Positions 27,372 through 38,200 of a stretch of DNA of 64,000 nt are shown here, one piece after another. A program made the position numbers and the translations under genes. Origin of the DNA: Bacteroidaceae bacterium (GTDB lineage: Bacteria > Bacteroidota > Bacteroidia > Bacteroidales > Bacteroidaceae); assembly GCA_016292045.1 (NCBI GenBank), contig JAEEZX010000031.1, positions 1-64,000 of the forward strand. The letters run 5' to 3'. Positions within the stretch are counted from its first letter, which is position 1. Each line of letters opens with the position of its first letter. The notes beneath the pieces were generated by a model. The model did not search any database. It was not told the DNA's origin and was given only the letters and a program-made list of their open reading frames with translations.

Positions 27372-27992
27372 ATGAGAATAAATTTTAATTCCTCGCGGGT
27401 TATCACCTGTCCGTTCTGCTCCGAGAAGAAATTCCTTACGGATTATCTCTCGTGGAACGATATAGGTGCCCAATACTGGTCGGACAACAAATGCGACGGT
27501 CCTATGATGCCCTCATCGTCCAATGTGCAGAAATGCTCTAAATGCGGGAAATACTATCTCAAGTCCAGACAACCGAAAATATATGAGGAACGTTTCCCGT
27601 CGTCATCGGAAAAGCCTCTCACTTATCAGCAGCTGAAGGAAGCCTTTGCGCAGTTCTCGGCGGAGGGGTTTGGTAAGGAAGAAGAAGAAACCAGTGTCCG
27701 TTTCATGCTTCATCACGCATACAATGACTATTATTACAGAGAAGGGAAAAGACCTGCCAGCGAAGGGGAGAGACAGTTCTTCCACGACAATGCGCTCTGG
27801 CTTATTGAGCACGTGTTAAAAGAGGACCTGATGAAGGCGGAATTCTACCGCGAGATAGGTGAGTTCGAAACGGCGCAGAAGATTCTCGATACGGTTGAAA
27901 TCAGTGGTAAGTTCCGCGAAGAAATTGCGGCCAGGATTCAGAGCAGGATAAACGATAGGGACTGTGCTGTATTCCTCTTGCCCAGACGTTAA
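27372..27992 (+). CDS. Zinc-ribbon protein of unknown function
   Basis: This 206-residue protein begins with two cysteine pairs, C-x2-C in ITCPFCSEKK and C-x2-C in QKCSKCGKYY, about 40 residues apart, forming a likely zinc ribbon. A helical region follows with a segment FMLHHAYNDYYYREGKR and a TPR-like C-terminal part (YREIGEFETAQKILDTVE). No signal peptide or membrane helix. The gene is 9 bp after the AAA+ gene and 12 bp before the patatin gene. I do not recognise the family. Confidence 0.7.
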   Translation: MRINFNSSRVITCPFCSEKKFLTDYLSWNDIGAQYWSDNKCDGPMMPSSSNVQKCSKCGKYYLKSRQPKIYEERFPSSSEKPLTYQQLKEAFAQFSAEGFGKEEEETSVRFMLHHAYNDYYYREGKRPASEGERQFFHDNALWLIEHVLKEDLMKAEFYREIGEFETAQKILDTVEISGKFREEIAARIQSRINDRDCAVFLLPRR

Positions 27993-28004
27993 AGACAGAC
28001 GACG

Positions 28005-28883
28005 ATGACAGAGGTGACGACGAAGAAAGATGTGGCGCTGGTGCTGTCGGGTGGGGGAGCTCGCGGCCTTGCGCATATCGGTGCTATCGAGGAACTTATA
28101 AAGAACGGTTATAGTATCACTTCAATAGCGGGATGCTCCATGGGAGCCCTCGTGGGAGGGGTGTATGCAGTGGGAAAACTGAAGGAGTTTCGCGAGTGGA
28201 TGAAGACCATCGACAAGAAGAAAATGCTGAGCCTCTCGGACATCTCCATATCGTTCAATCACATTGTCAAGGGCAACCGTATCATCGAGGCCATCATGGA
28301 GTTCGTGCCGGATGTGGCCATCGAGGACCTGCCCATACCGTATTGCGCTGTGGCCACCGACCTGAAGGCCGGCAAGGAGGTCGTCTTCGACAGGGGCAGC
28401 CTGTTCGAGGCCATACGTGCCAGCATATCCATACCGTCGTTCTACGAACCCGTGCAGCGCGACGACATGGTGCTGATAGACGGAGGCATCCTCAATCCCT
28501 TCCCCCTCAACAGGGTGAAGCGCCGTGCCGGCGACATACTGGTGGGCGTGGACGTGAGCGGTCAGGACTACAGGGCCCAGTGGGATGAGATGCACCGCCT
28601 CACGGAGTGGCAGAAAAGCGGCGAGTCGCTGAAGGCAAAGCTGTTCGACTACTTCATCCCCGACGACATAGAGCTCAACTACTTCACTCTGCTGTCCCGC
28701 TCCGGTTCGCTGATGATACGCCAGAACTCCCTCCTGATGGCCCGGCTGATGCAGCCCGACATGCTCATGGATGTCCTGATGAACCGCTACGGGATGTTCG
28801 ACTTCGACGAGTCGGAGAGGATTATCTCCCTGGGTCGGAAAACTGCGGCGCAGACGATAGCCCAGTACGAACAGACAAAATAA
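28005..28883 (+). CDS. Patatin-like phospholipase
   Basis: The 292-residue protein has the oxyanion-hole motif LSGGGARGLAHIG, the nucleophile elbow GCSMG, and the catalytic Asp in IDGGILNP, a complete Ser-Asp dyad. Patatins hydrolyse phospholipid acyl esters. Its compact size matches RssA-like enzymes. It is the third gene of the AAA+/zinc-ribbon operon. No cyclic-nucleotide synthase is in the window, so a CBASS CapV role is not supported. Its end abuts a decayed xpt gene. Confidence 0.9.
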   Translation: MTEVTTKKDVALVLSGGGARGLAHIGAIEELIKNGYSITSIAGCSMGALVGGVYAVGKLKEFREWMKTIDKKKMLSLSDISISFNHIVKGNRIIEAIMEFVPDVAIEDLPIPYCAVATDLKAGKEVVFDRGSLFEAIRASISIPSFYEPVQRDDMVLIDGGILNPFPLNRVKRRAGDILVGVDVSGQDYRAQWDEMHRLTEWQKSGESLKAKLFDYFIPDDIELNYFTLLSRSGSLMIRQNSLLMARLMQPDMLMDVLMNRYGMFDFDESERIISLGRKTAAQTIAQYEQTK

Positions 28884-28886
28884 ACA

Positions 28887-29129
28887 AACATTATACACGA
28901 TGAATTTTCTGTCGACGACTTCCTTGCCGACGGTCAGGCTATGCATGCTCTGATAGACCTTGTCCACCAGGCTGGCGGCGAGGTGGCAGGCATAGGTATT
29001 GCTGTGGAAAAAGGTCAGCAGAAAGGTGGTGCCACACTTCGCGAGGAAGGCTACCGCCTGGAATCCATCGCCATTATCGACGAAATGAATTGGGAAACTC
29101 AGGAAATTGTTTTTAGAAAAAGGGAGTAA
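28887..29129 (+). pseudogene. xpt: Xanthine phosphoribosyltransferase remnant (C-terminal part)
   Basis: Immediately after the patatin stop an in-frame stretch reads [20 protein letters not shown] and continues to residues ending IVFRKRE. The segment DDFLADGQA is the PRPP-binding loop of phosphoribosyltransferases, and [19 protein letters not shown] follows as in Xpt. Only about 75 of the usual ~190 residues remain. The N-terminal half and any promoter are missing, so it is almost certainly non-functional. The first available ATG (28941) would cut through the PRPP loop. The break at the patatin stop marks a deletion or insertion junction. Confidence 0.82.
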
Positions 29130-29186
29130 ATATTGATGTCTCTGAAAATCCACCGCAAAGATACGATTTTTATTGATATAACAAAG

Positions 29187-29217
29187 AAAAAGTCACCGTG
29201 AGGTGGCTTTTTCTCTA
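29187..29217. terminator. Bidirectional terminator
   Basis: An 11-bp stem (AAAAAGTCACC with GGTGGCTTTTT, one T-G pair) closes a 4-base loop between convergent genes, with T runs on both strands. It can end both the patatin-side transcript and the tubulin operon. Confidence 0.85.
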
Positions 29218-29255
29218 GTAGTGGACGAGTTGTTAATCAAAGAGTCCGAACAGGC

Positions 29256-32200
29256 TTAAAGTTTTTTTGCCAGTTCCCGGATGTATGCGTACGGGTCATC
29301 CGGACATAGATTCATTATCAATCTCAGGCCTTTTCCATATTTGTCATCTCGGGCCAGCCAGCTTTCTCTGATTCTATTGATGTTTTTGCGTCCGTTTTTC
29401 TCGGAAAGGAAGAGGTCTGTCCACACCGCAAGTCCTTCAACCCAGTCTCTGTTGTAGTTTCTCACCTTGATGAAGTCTGCGTCACTATATTGCCATATGT
29501 GTGTTAACTCATGGGCGGTAGTAGCGAAGATTTCATCTGGTTTATAGCCATTCTCTATGTAGAAGTAATCTTCTTTGTTAGAGGCATCAAAGGCCACACC
29601 GATGGCCTCACGCACGTCATAGCCGTTGGTGATGGAGAACTTGTAGTTCGCAGCCTTGTGGAGTTCCATGGCGGAGACGAACCTTACCTCATGCGGGATG
29701 CTGTTGAAGTCAATGTTGAGGTGAGTCTTGAAAGCCTCTTTCACTTGGGCATATATTTGCTGAAACACCTTTTCGCTATCTACGGCATCGACGGAACAAT
29801 CCGGACATCGCATTCGTCCGTCGCTGAGGCGTTGCATCTCACTGTTCTTCATCTTTTTTGCACAGAAGTCGCAGGAGCCGATGATTTCGCTCTTCGACTG
29901 GCGGTCGTCGTTGGTCTTCTGTAAATCGGCACCGTTTTCAAATAAGTCGCGGATGAAGTTGATGAGCAGGTCAATATCGAAATAGGTGGGTAGCTTATCG
30001 CGACCGTATTTCAGGAAAGTTTTTTTGTCGAAGTTTTCACGCTCCAGATAGCGGTCGTATGCGTTGGGGATGCGAGCTGAAACATCTGCCTGTGCGGCAT
30101 CAGTGGCGACATCGGCAGAGATGCTTTCCTCTGTGAGCCATATAAGGTAGTCGTAGATGTATTTCAGGATATACCAGATATTCTGCTTGTTTACAGCCAG
30201 TGCACCGAGTAGTCCTAAGTCGATGTGTGCATCCTCGGTGAAATAGAATGACAGCTCACCGTCTTTTTCCTTATCGCTGATGGTGAGACGGTTGAATATC
30301 CAGGGCAGGTCGTTGTCGCCGTCGCCAAGCGTGGATACAATAAGGTATTGTGCTTGATGGGGGAATACAGACTGCATAGCCTCGTAGAGTAGGATTTGCA
30401 GACTTTTCCGTATGTCATTAATACGATGATGATAGACGGTCTTATTCATGTAGCCGAAGGTTATCTTCAAGACCTTTCCGTTGGGATATTTACGATTGTG
30501 TCCGCAGTCCTTTGTGCTACAGTCTTTTGTGGTATAACGGTGGAATTCGTACCAGGACGTGGTATTTATGCGCACATCTGTCTCAAAGCCTTCATATGCA
30601 ACAGAAATCCACTCGTTCGTGACGGGGTGGTGCCACTTTCTGAAACCAGAACTCAGTTCTTCGATGGGCGTCCTGTCGGATGAGATCTGTATCTGCTGCA
30701 CGGGACGATAGAAGAGTATGTCATTACTGCTGTTGTTGACAGCCGATACGTTGAGCGTCCGTGTGGTGTTGTTGAAATCGCAGATTCTGTATGGTCTGCC
30801 GGAGAAAGAGTGGAGTTGTCCTTCTTCGTAGTTCTGATACATTAAATCATATAGCAAGTCGAGGAGCACGTTGCCGGACTCGTCCTTCACGCTGACGACA
30901 TTTAAATATGAAGGTGTATAGGCATCGGTCAGTTGTGACATGTTATATTTCAATAGGTGTCTATACTCTCCATCTTCGAACACGATTTCATCTTTGGTCG
31001 TTAGCTTTGCGGCGAGATCGCTGGAGAAATACGTCTGGAAGAGTTGCTTGATTACATCAGGAACAGACACTATTTCGCGCTCTTTGTAATAGAACAGTAA
31101 TATTTCACGCAGTTTCTTCTCCTCCATTTCCGTCTTCTGTAGCATGTTAAGCAGAATGATGGCGAGAGTCAGCCGGCTCTTGCACAGACATGGCTGCAAG
31201 GCTGCAAAAGGTGATGTCACAAAGTAGTCGTGGTTGGCGTTGAAGTAGTCGCGGAACAGGTATGGCTTGGAGATAACAATGGAGAAGGTGTCGCGTTTCC
31301 CCAGGTGTGCCCATTTGGAATATATGGCAGGAACGTTGTTGTCAACGTCATATATGACAGATAACACCTGGTCGTCGGTTATCTGGTCTATAGGCAACAG
31401 ATGGTTGCTGAGGTGGTCATTGACGTCCTTCTTCGATATGGAGTAGCGTTTGCTGATGAGGTTAATGAACTTGACAAGCTCTTCTTTACCCTCCACAGCA
31501 TTGGAATAGGCGAGTTCGAGGAAGTGTACCGGGGTAATCTCTTTAGGTTTTTCCTCTATTTTTTTCATCAGTGCAAGTGTGGCAAGTTCACTGCCTGAGT
31601 AGAGCGGTTCGCTGGGTGTCGCAGAGAGTATCTTGTTGAATCGTTCCTTGAAGTCCTCGAAATCGTAGCTGATGAAATATTGTCTGAGGCCCTTGGAGAA
31701 CTGTCGCATGCATCTCTCATCAAATTTGGCGCCTGTCACCCAGGTGTTGAGCATCGACGGCTCCATGTCTCGACGGTAAGGCGTGATGTAAATGACCTGA
31801 TAGCTCTTGTTGACCGAATGTAAAATATAGCTGAAATTACGGCATTCGCAGAGGTTGGAAACACCTCTGTCAAATAGGTTTACTACAGTAATAAGCCCGA
31901 CGCTCTTCGTCCACTCTTCATGAAATCCTTGTCTCAACAACAGTGACAGCGGGGCGACAATAATACTACCTGTAAATATCGTTTGCGAAGACTTCTTGTT
32001 GTAGGCATACAGTTCCTTCCCGATAAGTCCCGCCAGTTTGTCGGTAATCTCCTCGGTAAAAGTCTTTGTCTGATGTTGGGTAAAGTGGTTTGGTATATCG
32101 AGTGCAATAAGGATGCGACGTCCGTTGTTTTCCACATAATTGAATATAGGCTCCAATTTAAGAAGGGCCGACACGAGCTCAATATTTTCAATTATGGCGT

Positions 32201-33005
32201 TGGCATATTCCTGTGGATCCGTAACGTTTTCAATCATGTTGTTAAAGTCGTCGGCATTATCCTTCTCCCACTTTTCAGCGAGTGCCAAGTCCTCTGCGGA
32301 ACTGATTTTCTTCCACGCAATGGAATAGTTGTCGAATGTGTCTATGTAGAGTTGCCAGAGTTTGTCGAAATTACTCTCATCATAAGATATTACACGCCCC
32401 TCAGGGTTCTCCTCCTCTGCAGGTACCTCAGCACAGAGATAGGTGTGGTAGTCAAGCAACGGCAGCAGGCCGAGCATGCCGAAAGCAGACACAAGATAGA
32501 AATTATCCAGCAGGTTGAGGTCGATAAGGACAAAAAAGATGAAATAGACTAGCGTGATGGCTATTGTGAGATATCTGAAAGTACAGCGATAGAATGTTAA
32601 TCCCACTTTAGACCTCACGACATTTCTCTCGTCAATAAAATAAGGGAAGGGCAGCACACTGTCTTTGTCATCACGTTTTCCTGCAAAGAGTTTGCGGAAA
32701 ATATCAATTAAGCGTTCGTGGACTGACGGTTTCCGGAGGGAGAGTGAAATCAGGAGCCATCCCACGATGCACAGAAGCACATAAACAGCTTCGATGATAT
32801 AGTCATCCTGGAAATATTTGAAGACAAAGGGCAGGTATGGGATATCCACAGTGTAGTATACCAACCAGACTATAGCAGACCATATAATTGCAAACCACGG
32901 CATATACCACCACTGATAGGCCTGCTTTTTCGCACGGGTTTTATCAAGAAACAGTCGGCACAGTACAACTCCGACGAGAAAGAATGCAATGATAGTGTTC
33001 ATCAT
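29256..33005 (-). CDS. Large membrane protein with C-terminal zinc finger and DA1-like metallopeptidase
   Basis: The 1249-residue protein has about five transmembrane helices in the first ~190 residues. A long middle part (~200-1040) matches no family I know. A treble-clef or ribbon-type zinc finger has C1045, C1048, C1067 and C1070. The C-terminal ~150 residues hold HELTH (1165-1169) and a glutamate 21 residues later in WVEGLAVW (E1190). That finger plus HExxH plus EG layout resembles the DA1-like peptidases, which in plants follow LIM domains and cleave regulatory proteins. The peptidase should face the cytoplasm if the helix count is odd or the termini are inside. It is the last gene of the vWA-tubulin operon, 21 bp after the coiled-coil gene. 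Confidence 0.8.
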   Translation of the reverse strand: MMNTIIAFFLVGVVLCRLFLDKTRAKKQAYQWWYMPWFAIIWSAIVWLVYYTVDIPYLPFVFKYFQDDYIIEAVYVLLCIVGWLLISLSLRKPSVHERLIDIFRKLFAGKRDDKDSVLPFPYFIDERNVVRSKVGLTFYRCTFRYLTIAITLVYFIFFVLIDLNLLDNFYLVSAFGMLGLLPLLDYHTYLCAEVPAEEENPEGRVISYDESNFDKLWQLYIDTFDNYSIAWKKISSAEDLALAEKWEKDNADDFNNMIENVTDPQEYANAIIENIELVSALLKLEPIFNYVENNGRRILIALDIPNHFTQHQTKTFTEEITDKLAGLIGKELYAYNKKSSQTIFTGSIIVAPLSLLLRQGFHEEWTKSVGLITVVNLFDRGVSNLCECRNFSYILHSVNKSYQVIYITPYRRDMEPSMLNTWVTGAKFDERCMRQFSKGLRQYFISYDFEDFKERFNKILSATPSEPLYSGSELATLALMKKIEEKPKEITPVHFLELAYSNAVEGKEELVKFINLISKRYSISKKDVNDHLSNHLLPIDQITDDQVLSVIYDVDNNVPAIYSKWAHLGKRDTFSIVISKPYLFRDYFNANHDYFVTSPFAALQPCLCKSRLTLAIILLNMLQKTEMEEKKLREILLFYYKEREIVSVPDVIKQLFQTYFSSDLAAKLTTKDEIVFEDGEYRHLLKYNMSQLTDAYTPSYLNVVSVKDESGNVLLDLLYDLMYQNYEEGQLHSFSGRPYRICDFNNTTRTLNVSAVNNSSNDILFYRPVQQIQISSDRTPIEELSSGFRKWHHPVTNEWISVAYEGFETDVRINTTSWYEFHRYTTKDCSTKDCGHNRKYPNGKVLKITFGYMNKTVYHHRINDIRKSLQILLYEAMQSVFPHQAQYLIVSTLGDGDNDLPWIFNRLTISDKEKDGELSFYFTEDAHIDLGLLGALAVNKQNIWYILKYIYDYLIWLTEESISADVATDAAQADVSARIPNAYDRYLERENFDKKTFLKYGRDKLPTYFDIDLLINFIRDLFENGADLQKTNDDRQSKSEIIGSCDFCAKKMKNSEMQRLSDGRMRCPDCSVDAVDSEKVFQQIYAQVKEAFKTHLNIDFNSIPHEVRFVSAMELHKAANYKFSITNGYDVREAIGVAFDASNKEDYFYIENGYKPDEIFATTAHELTHIWQYSDADFIKVRNYNRDWVEGLAVWTDLFLSEKNGRKNINRIRESWLARDDKYGKGLRLIMNLCPDDPYAYIRELAKKL

Positions 33006-33026
33006 TAGAGCTCTTATGTGATGATA

Positions 33027-35201
33027 TTAGTCATCATGTTTTGCCAGCAGGAAGCGTTGGACAAAACAAGTAACGTTATTGACCTTAATATTCTTGGTCG
33101 AGAATGTCACCGAACTGTCGGCAAAAAGTTTGCGAAAGACATCGGGCAGGGATGGCATAGTGTTGTCGAAGTCGAAATAGCTAGAATCGATGTCGATATT
33201 ATCCGGTGTGACTTCTGTTTCGTCGGTATTGAAGAAATGACGCATGGCAGCTAATTTCCTGATGATACCGTCATAATGGGCCACCCAGAGGTCTACCTGC
33301 TTGTTGTGGGCTTTGAATGCTTCCAACTTCGACTCCATCTCGTCAATATTCCTCCGCCTCACGTCAGCCTCGTCCTGCTGCTTAGCGCATTCGTTCACAT
33401 TATTGAGATATGCTTCCAGGTCGGCTTGCATTCGGCGATAGATAGTGTCTATCTCGGAGCAGGCTGCCTTAATGCGCGATTTCACTGTCATTTGGCTTAC
33501 GATGGCTGCTCCCGTAAACAACAGTGCCGATACGCAAAGACATACGGCAATGAGCCAATAACTGTCCTTGTTGTCGGAACAGAGGAAGTGGTAGGCATAA
33601 CTTAAGGTGAAGGCTAATGCGGAGAATACCCCCAACCAGAACAGGCAGGCGAGGTATCCCAACTTCACCATTTCCGTCTTCAACTTGTCAATGCCTTTTT
33701 TGAATTGTTTCATAAGCTCCTGACGAGTCTTCTGGTAGGTCTCCAGGTCTTTTGTCTTCTGTTGTCCTTGTATGTCTTTTTTCAGGATTCTGATGTTGTT
33801 CTCCAGTTCTGCATAGTCACATTCCTTGGTGCTGCTTTTCAATTCATTGTCTGTGATGCGTTTTGGCAGGTCATAGAGAGGTTGGTCGTTGACATATTCA
33901 AAGCGATATAGGGCATCGGCTTTGCGTACCACATCTTTATACCACGTCCAGTCACCGACTTTGTTGCCGAAGAAAAACGGCACTTGTCGGGCATTTTCGA
34001 AATCTTGGAACAGACTCAGCCGTTCTTTTGACAACTTGTCGTTGATAGGACGATGAGCATCAGTGAGCGAGGGGTCTGGGGTATTTGCGGCGTAGTGCAG
34101 GTAGCTCACCCGTCTGTCTTCCCTCCAACGGGCAGTCTCCAGTTTCGGCAGGCTTTTGCTCACCAGACGTTCTAAACGGGCGAAGGCTGCAGTGTCGAAG
34201 TCGTCACTGCCCATTGCATTTGTAGTGAATATGCGGGCAGTGGCGTTGAGATTGGATGATAGGAGAATGTTTTTATAATCCTGCTGAGGCATGGTTGTCA
34301 GCAGCTGTATCAGTGAAAGGACATAGGTCTCGCTCTTGCATCTGTTCATAGCATTGCTGTTGTCAGTGCGTATGATGAAAAATGTGGAGTCCTTTTTGAA
34401 ACAACCGGAACAAAGACCGATAAGTTCGCTGACACACGACGACAGGGTGGAGTCGTAGTCGAATGTACGGAATTTCTCCACCCTTGTGATTCCGGCAGTA
34501 TGCTGACTGTACAACTCTTCGAACTCATGACGCAGCCCGGCTTCTTCCATGCGATCTGACACCTTCTTCCTTATGCTATTCAGCTTGGTGATGAAGGCTG
34601 TGTAAGCAGACCCGGTTTCTGCCTGGGTGAGAGACATCTGGTCATCAGGTTTGTCCATCTTATTTATTGCTTCATCCCGCAGAGCGTTGATATTCTGCTC
34701 ACTGCATCCAATCCACTCGTCGGATTTATAGCCGGAATGCCCGTCGTAAGCAAGTGTGCTGTAGAATTCTGCGGCTTTCTTGTCATCAGAACGGTTAATC
34801 AGGAAGAGGAAGCAGTAGTCGAAGCGGTCTGACAGCGGATTGTTAGTCCCCATGGTGCGTGCAACCAACTCTTTGAACTGTCGTGCTTTTTGGGCAGGGA
34901 AACATTTCTGTTGAGTGTTGTCTGGCTGAAAGGCACCGCCGATCATATCGAGCGTGACAATCAGGCGTATCCGCTCGTTGTGGTCATCGTTAGAAAGGGC
35001 GCGTGCTTCCAGCAGGTTGTGCATGTTGGACACCAGATGCTCGATATGCTGTTGGCATTGTGATGCATCGGAGGGGAACTTTGCCACCGACAGACGATCG
35101 AAGAAGAGTAGGGGGCTGCCGCTGATGAGACTCATTAGCGGGTCTGCATCCTCTATCGTGAGTTTGCTCGTGAGGTTTAGTAAGATGGCAGAATTATTCA
35201 T
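33027..35201 (-). CDS. Membrane protein with flanking coiled coils, tubulin-operon partner
   Basis: The 724-residue protein has a large N-terminal soluble part (1-450) with mixed alpha/beta character and no motif I can name. Heptad-rich helices follow at about 455-510. Two close transmembrane helices lie near 515-540 and 547-570, then a second coiled coil at about 575-650 and a C-terminal tail. The hairpin membrane anchor would place both termini on the same side, probably the cytoplasm. It starts 2 bp after the tubulin-like gene and precedes the DA1-like gene by 21 bp, so tight coupling suggests one complex. Confidence 0.72.
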   Translation of the reverse strand: MNNSAILLNLTSKLTIEDADPLMSLISGSPLLFFDRLSVAKFPSDASQCQQHIEHLVSNMHNLLEARALSNDDHNERIRLIVTLDMIGGAFQPDNTQQKCFPAQKARQFKELVARTMGTNNPLSDRFDYCFLFLINRSDDKKAAEFYSTLAYDGHSGYKSDEWIGCSEQNINALRDEAINKMDKPDDQMSLTQAETGSAYTAFITKLNSIRKKVSDRMEEAGLRHEFEELYSQHTAGITRVEKFRTFDYDSTLSSCVSELIGLCSGCFKKDSTFFIIRTDNSNAMNRCKSETYVLSLIQLLTTMPQQDYKNILLSSNLNATARIFTTNAMGSDDFDTAAFARLERLVSKSLPKLETARWREDRRVSYLHYAANTPDPSLTDAHRPINDKLSKERLSLFQDFENARQVPFFFGNKVGDWTWYKDVVRKADALYRFEYVNDQPLYDLPKRITDNELKSSTKECDYAELENNIRILKKDIQGQQKTKDLETYQKTRQELMKQFKKGIDKLKTEMVKLGYLACLFWLGVFSALAFTLSYAYHFLCSDNKDSYWLIAVCLCVSALLFTGAAIVSQMTVKSRIKAACSEIDTIYRRMQADLEAYLNNVNECAKQQDEADVRRRNIDEMESKLEAFKAHNKQVDLWVAHYDGIIRKLAAMRHFFNTDETEVTPDNIDIDSSYFDFDNTMPSLPDVFRKLFADSSVTFSTKNIKVNNVTCFVQRFLLAKHDD

Positions 35202-35203
35202 TC

Positions 35204-38200
35204 TTAATCGTTAGGCTCGAAACGTTTTTCGTTTTTAAATTGCTCTATCACTGCTTTAACGTCATCTTCCATCTTCGTTCCGGCTGCGTTCAACACATAT
35301 TCGCAGAGTCCATGCGTGTTAGCGCTGGCCCCGAATACATAAATCAAATTGGAAATAAGATCCTCGAAGAAGAAGTTCCTGTGCTCGTTGATAACGTTGT
35401 ACAGCGTAAGGCCCTTTCTGGAGTTTAGCAGTGTGAACCAGTTCTGGTTGCGCTTGAACGAGCTGTGGATGCTGAAACGGAAGCCAACGATTGTTTTGGC
35501 GATCTCGCTTTCCTTCATCATGAGCAGTTCGTTGTTTTCGTCATGGTTGGAGCTCAGCCAATTGTTGCGTATCTCGGCCCATTTGTCCTCTACATAGCTG
35601 TTCACCTCTTCCACTATCTCAGGATTATTGATAAGGGCTTTCTCATAGAGGTTGTTGAGTGCACCCTCCTGCGACTGGCCGATGGTAATCATGCTGCCAT
35701 CGGTGTTTTTGAGATACTGGGTGGTCTTGCCCAGATATTTCCAGTAGTACTCGCCTCCGTTGTAGGCCGCCTTGAACTTACCGAAGAGCAGACCGCCATA
35801 AAGGGCACGGAATAGTTTCTTCGTCTCTTCTGCCATTGATGAACCGATTAAGGGCATACATGCAGGCAGATGCCAGTACTTGTCAAGATGAGGCGACACG
35901 GTCTTGCTTTTGGGTTGGTGCATCTTCTTTACGACATCATCGTAAGCGGTATAGTAGCAGCCATAGCTTTCCTCTGAGTAATCACCGCGTGTTTTTGCAA
36001 GGAACTTTTTGAAATGCTTATTGATGTCGAGCAGTGTAACCGTGTTGGCACGCACAATTTCGTACTTGCTGAAGTGTTCCGACTCCAAACGTGTGGCAGC
36101 TGTTTTCGGATTGGTATCGACAGCCGTTCCGCCAAACAGTTCATCGGCCTCTGCTTCGCTAAGGGTGGAAATTTTAACACAATCGTTATTCATACCCCAG
36201 GCATTGATGTAGCGCACGTCGGAGTCCAAGTTGTTGGGACCGAATATCTCTGCACGGTCGCGGAAGTTGCGGAACTTCTCCTTCACGTACTCCCATGCCT
36301 TCTCCTTGTCGTTGTCACACTCGCGCATTCCTTCTTCCTTCAGTGCTTCTATGACGTTCAGCTCGACATATCGTTGATTGTCCTCTTTGAGGATGTCGAC
36401 TTGGTTGGCGATACATACCTTGATGATTTTCGTGTTGGCTTCTATTGTCTCGGCTTTGCGGGCCTTCTTGTCTTTCTTCTTGGAGGTGACGAAGCCCTCA
36501 GTGTCGAGCAATTTGTGGACATTATTGAACATTGTGCGATAGACCGAGGCTGCCATCACTGGCGGGAAGAATGGCGAACTGCCGCGGCTGATGACGTTCA
36601 CGTAGATATCTGTCTTATGCATCTCGGAAGCCAGTACGTATTCTACCGACGGGTCGGTATTGTCCATGTTGTGCTTCTTGAACAGTGAGAGGCGTTCATT
36701 GTCGAGCGACATGATGGCAGCTGGCAGGTTTTCAAAGAAGTTTTCGCTTTCCTCAATGAGGAGTTTAATCTGGTCAAGCAGACCGGAGAAGACTTCCTCC
36801 TGCATCTTGTCGATGGAATAAGTGTATATGTCCTCAGCCTGCTGGCGCGACTTGCTTTCATAGTTTTCCTTGGCAGCTTTGTAAGCGTCCTGTCCGAAAA
36901 GTTTGCTTGTGATGACGGCGACTATACCGGAAGTCTTTTGGTGGGCGACCTTCAGGTTGTCCAGTGCAGTTTCCCTCTTGTTCTTGGTTTCCACTATGTC
37001 GTAGGCTTCATCGTAGCCTTCCACGATATCTGATTTCAGTTTTTTGTTGCTCTCCTTCAGGCCTTCCTTGCCGTTGAGGAGACTCTCTAGATGCCTTTTG
37101 ACATCATAGAGGAAATAACGTACGGCAAGCGGGTGCATCTCGTTGCCTTTCTCCAGGATGAAACTGTTCAGATGATGTCTGTGGGATTCGGGTGTGGCAG
37201 AGACATAGCCCTCTGCTTTGTGGTCAATGAGGAAACATTCTTGGATGAGCCATTGTTTGGAACCGTCAATGTAGGCCATGACTTTATTTCGGTAGTCTTT
37301 CAGTTCACGCTCTCTTCTTGTGACAAAAGCGATGTCCTTGTCACCGTTGTCACGCTTGGCGAAGTCGGAACTCGGTATGGTGCATTGGTCGTATAATCCC
37401 TTTAGTTCCTGGCTGTTATTAATGGTCTTTTCAACGTATCCTTTCACAAAATCCACATACTCTTTTGACTTCGGATAACGTGGAGTGAAATCTTCGTTGA
37501 GCACCTGTGTGCTGTTGTATATCTGTTTGAACTGGGCGGCCATGCTGCCGGCACCGTCCTTGTGGTTTTCTACGCCACGAATGAACTCCTCTCCCTTGTC
37601 GGGTTTCGTGTCGGGGATGCCTTGACGCACATGTTCGCGGTATTCGTCTAATCGTATCTGTATTTCTTTGTCAATTATACACCATGTTGTCGACATGTTG
37701 TCGGCAACACTCTGATGGGCGAAGTAGGCAAAGAGGTCTTCCATAGGATATACGAGATGCGACACGCCGAACGATACATATTTTTTTGTGCCGTCGCTTT
37801 CAATCAGTTGACGCACATCGTTGATTGCTTTCTGACGGTGGTTGTCACCGATATTGCTGAACGCATTGAGGAATACGTAAGATGTCAGCTGTTCGTAGTA
37901 GCGACTGCTCTTCCTGAGGTTACCGCCGTCGGCACCGTTATAGTCTATGATGAAGCACGCATTGTATGGTGGGGCGGCAGGCAGTCTTTTATCGCGCTGT
38001 CCGAGTTTATACTCAAACTCAAAGCTTTTCTTGTCAACGTCCGGACTGCTGCCGAAAGTGACGAGTTCTTTCATGCAGGCGTAAGTGTTGGAACGGGTGT
38101 TCTCCTTCTGATCTTTGCCGAAGCCGCTGTTGGGATCTTCGCAGATGACATCGGCCAGCACGAAGTAGCCGTATATTCTGGGAGCTTCTGCACCGTTTTC

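Noticed and set aside
28005-28883. CBASS effector CapV
   Set aside because: The patatin is not accompanied by a CD-NTase or E1/E2/JAB genes anywhere in the window.
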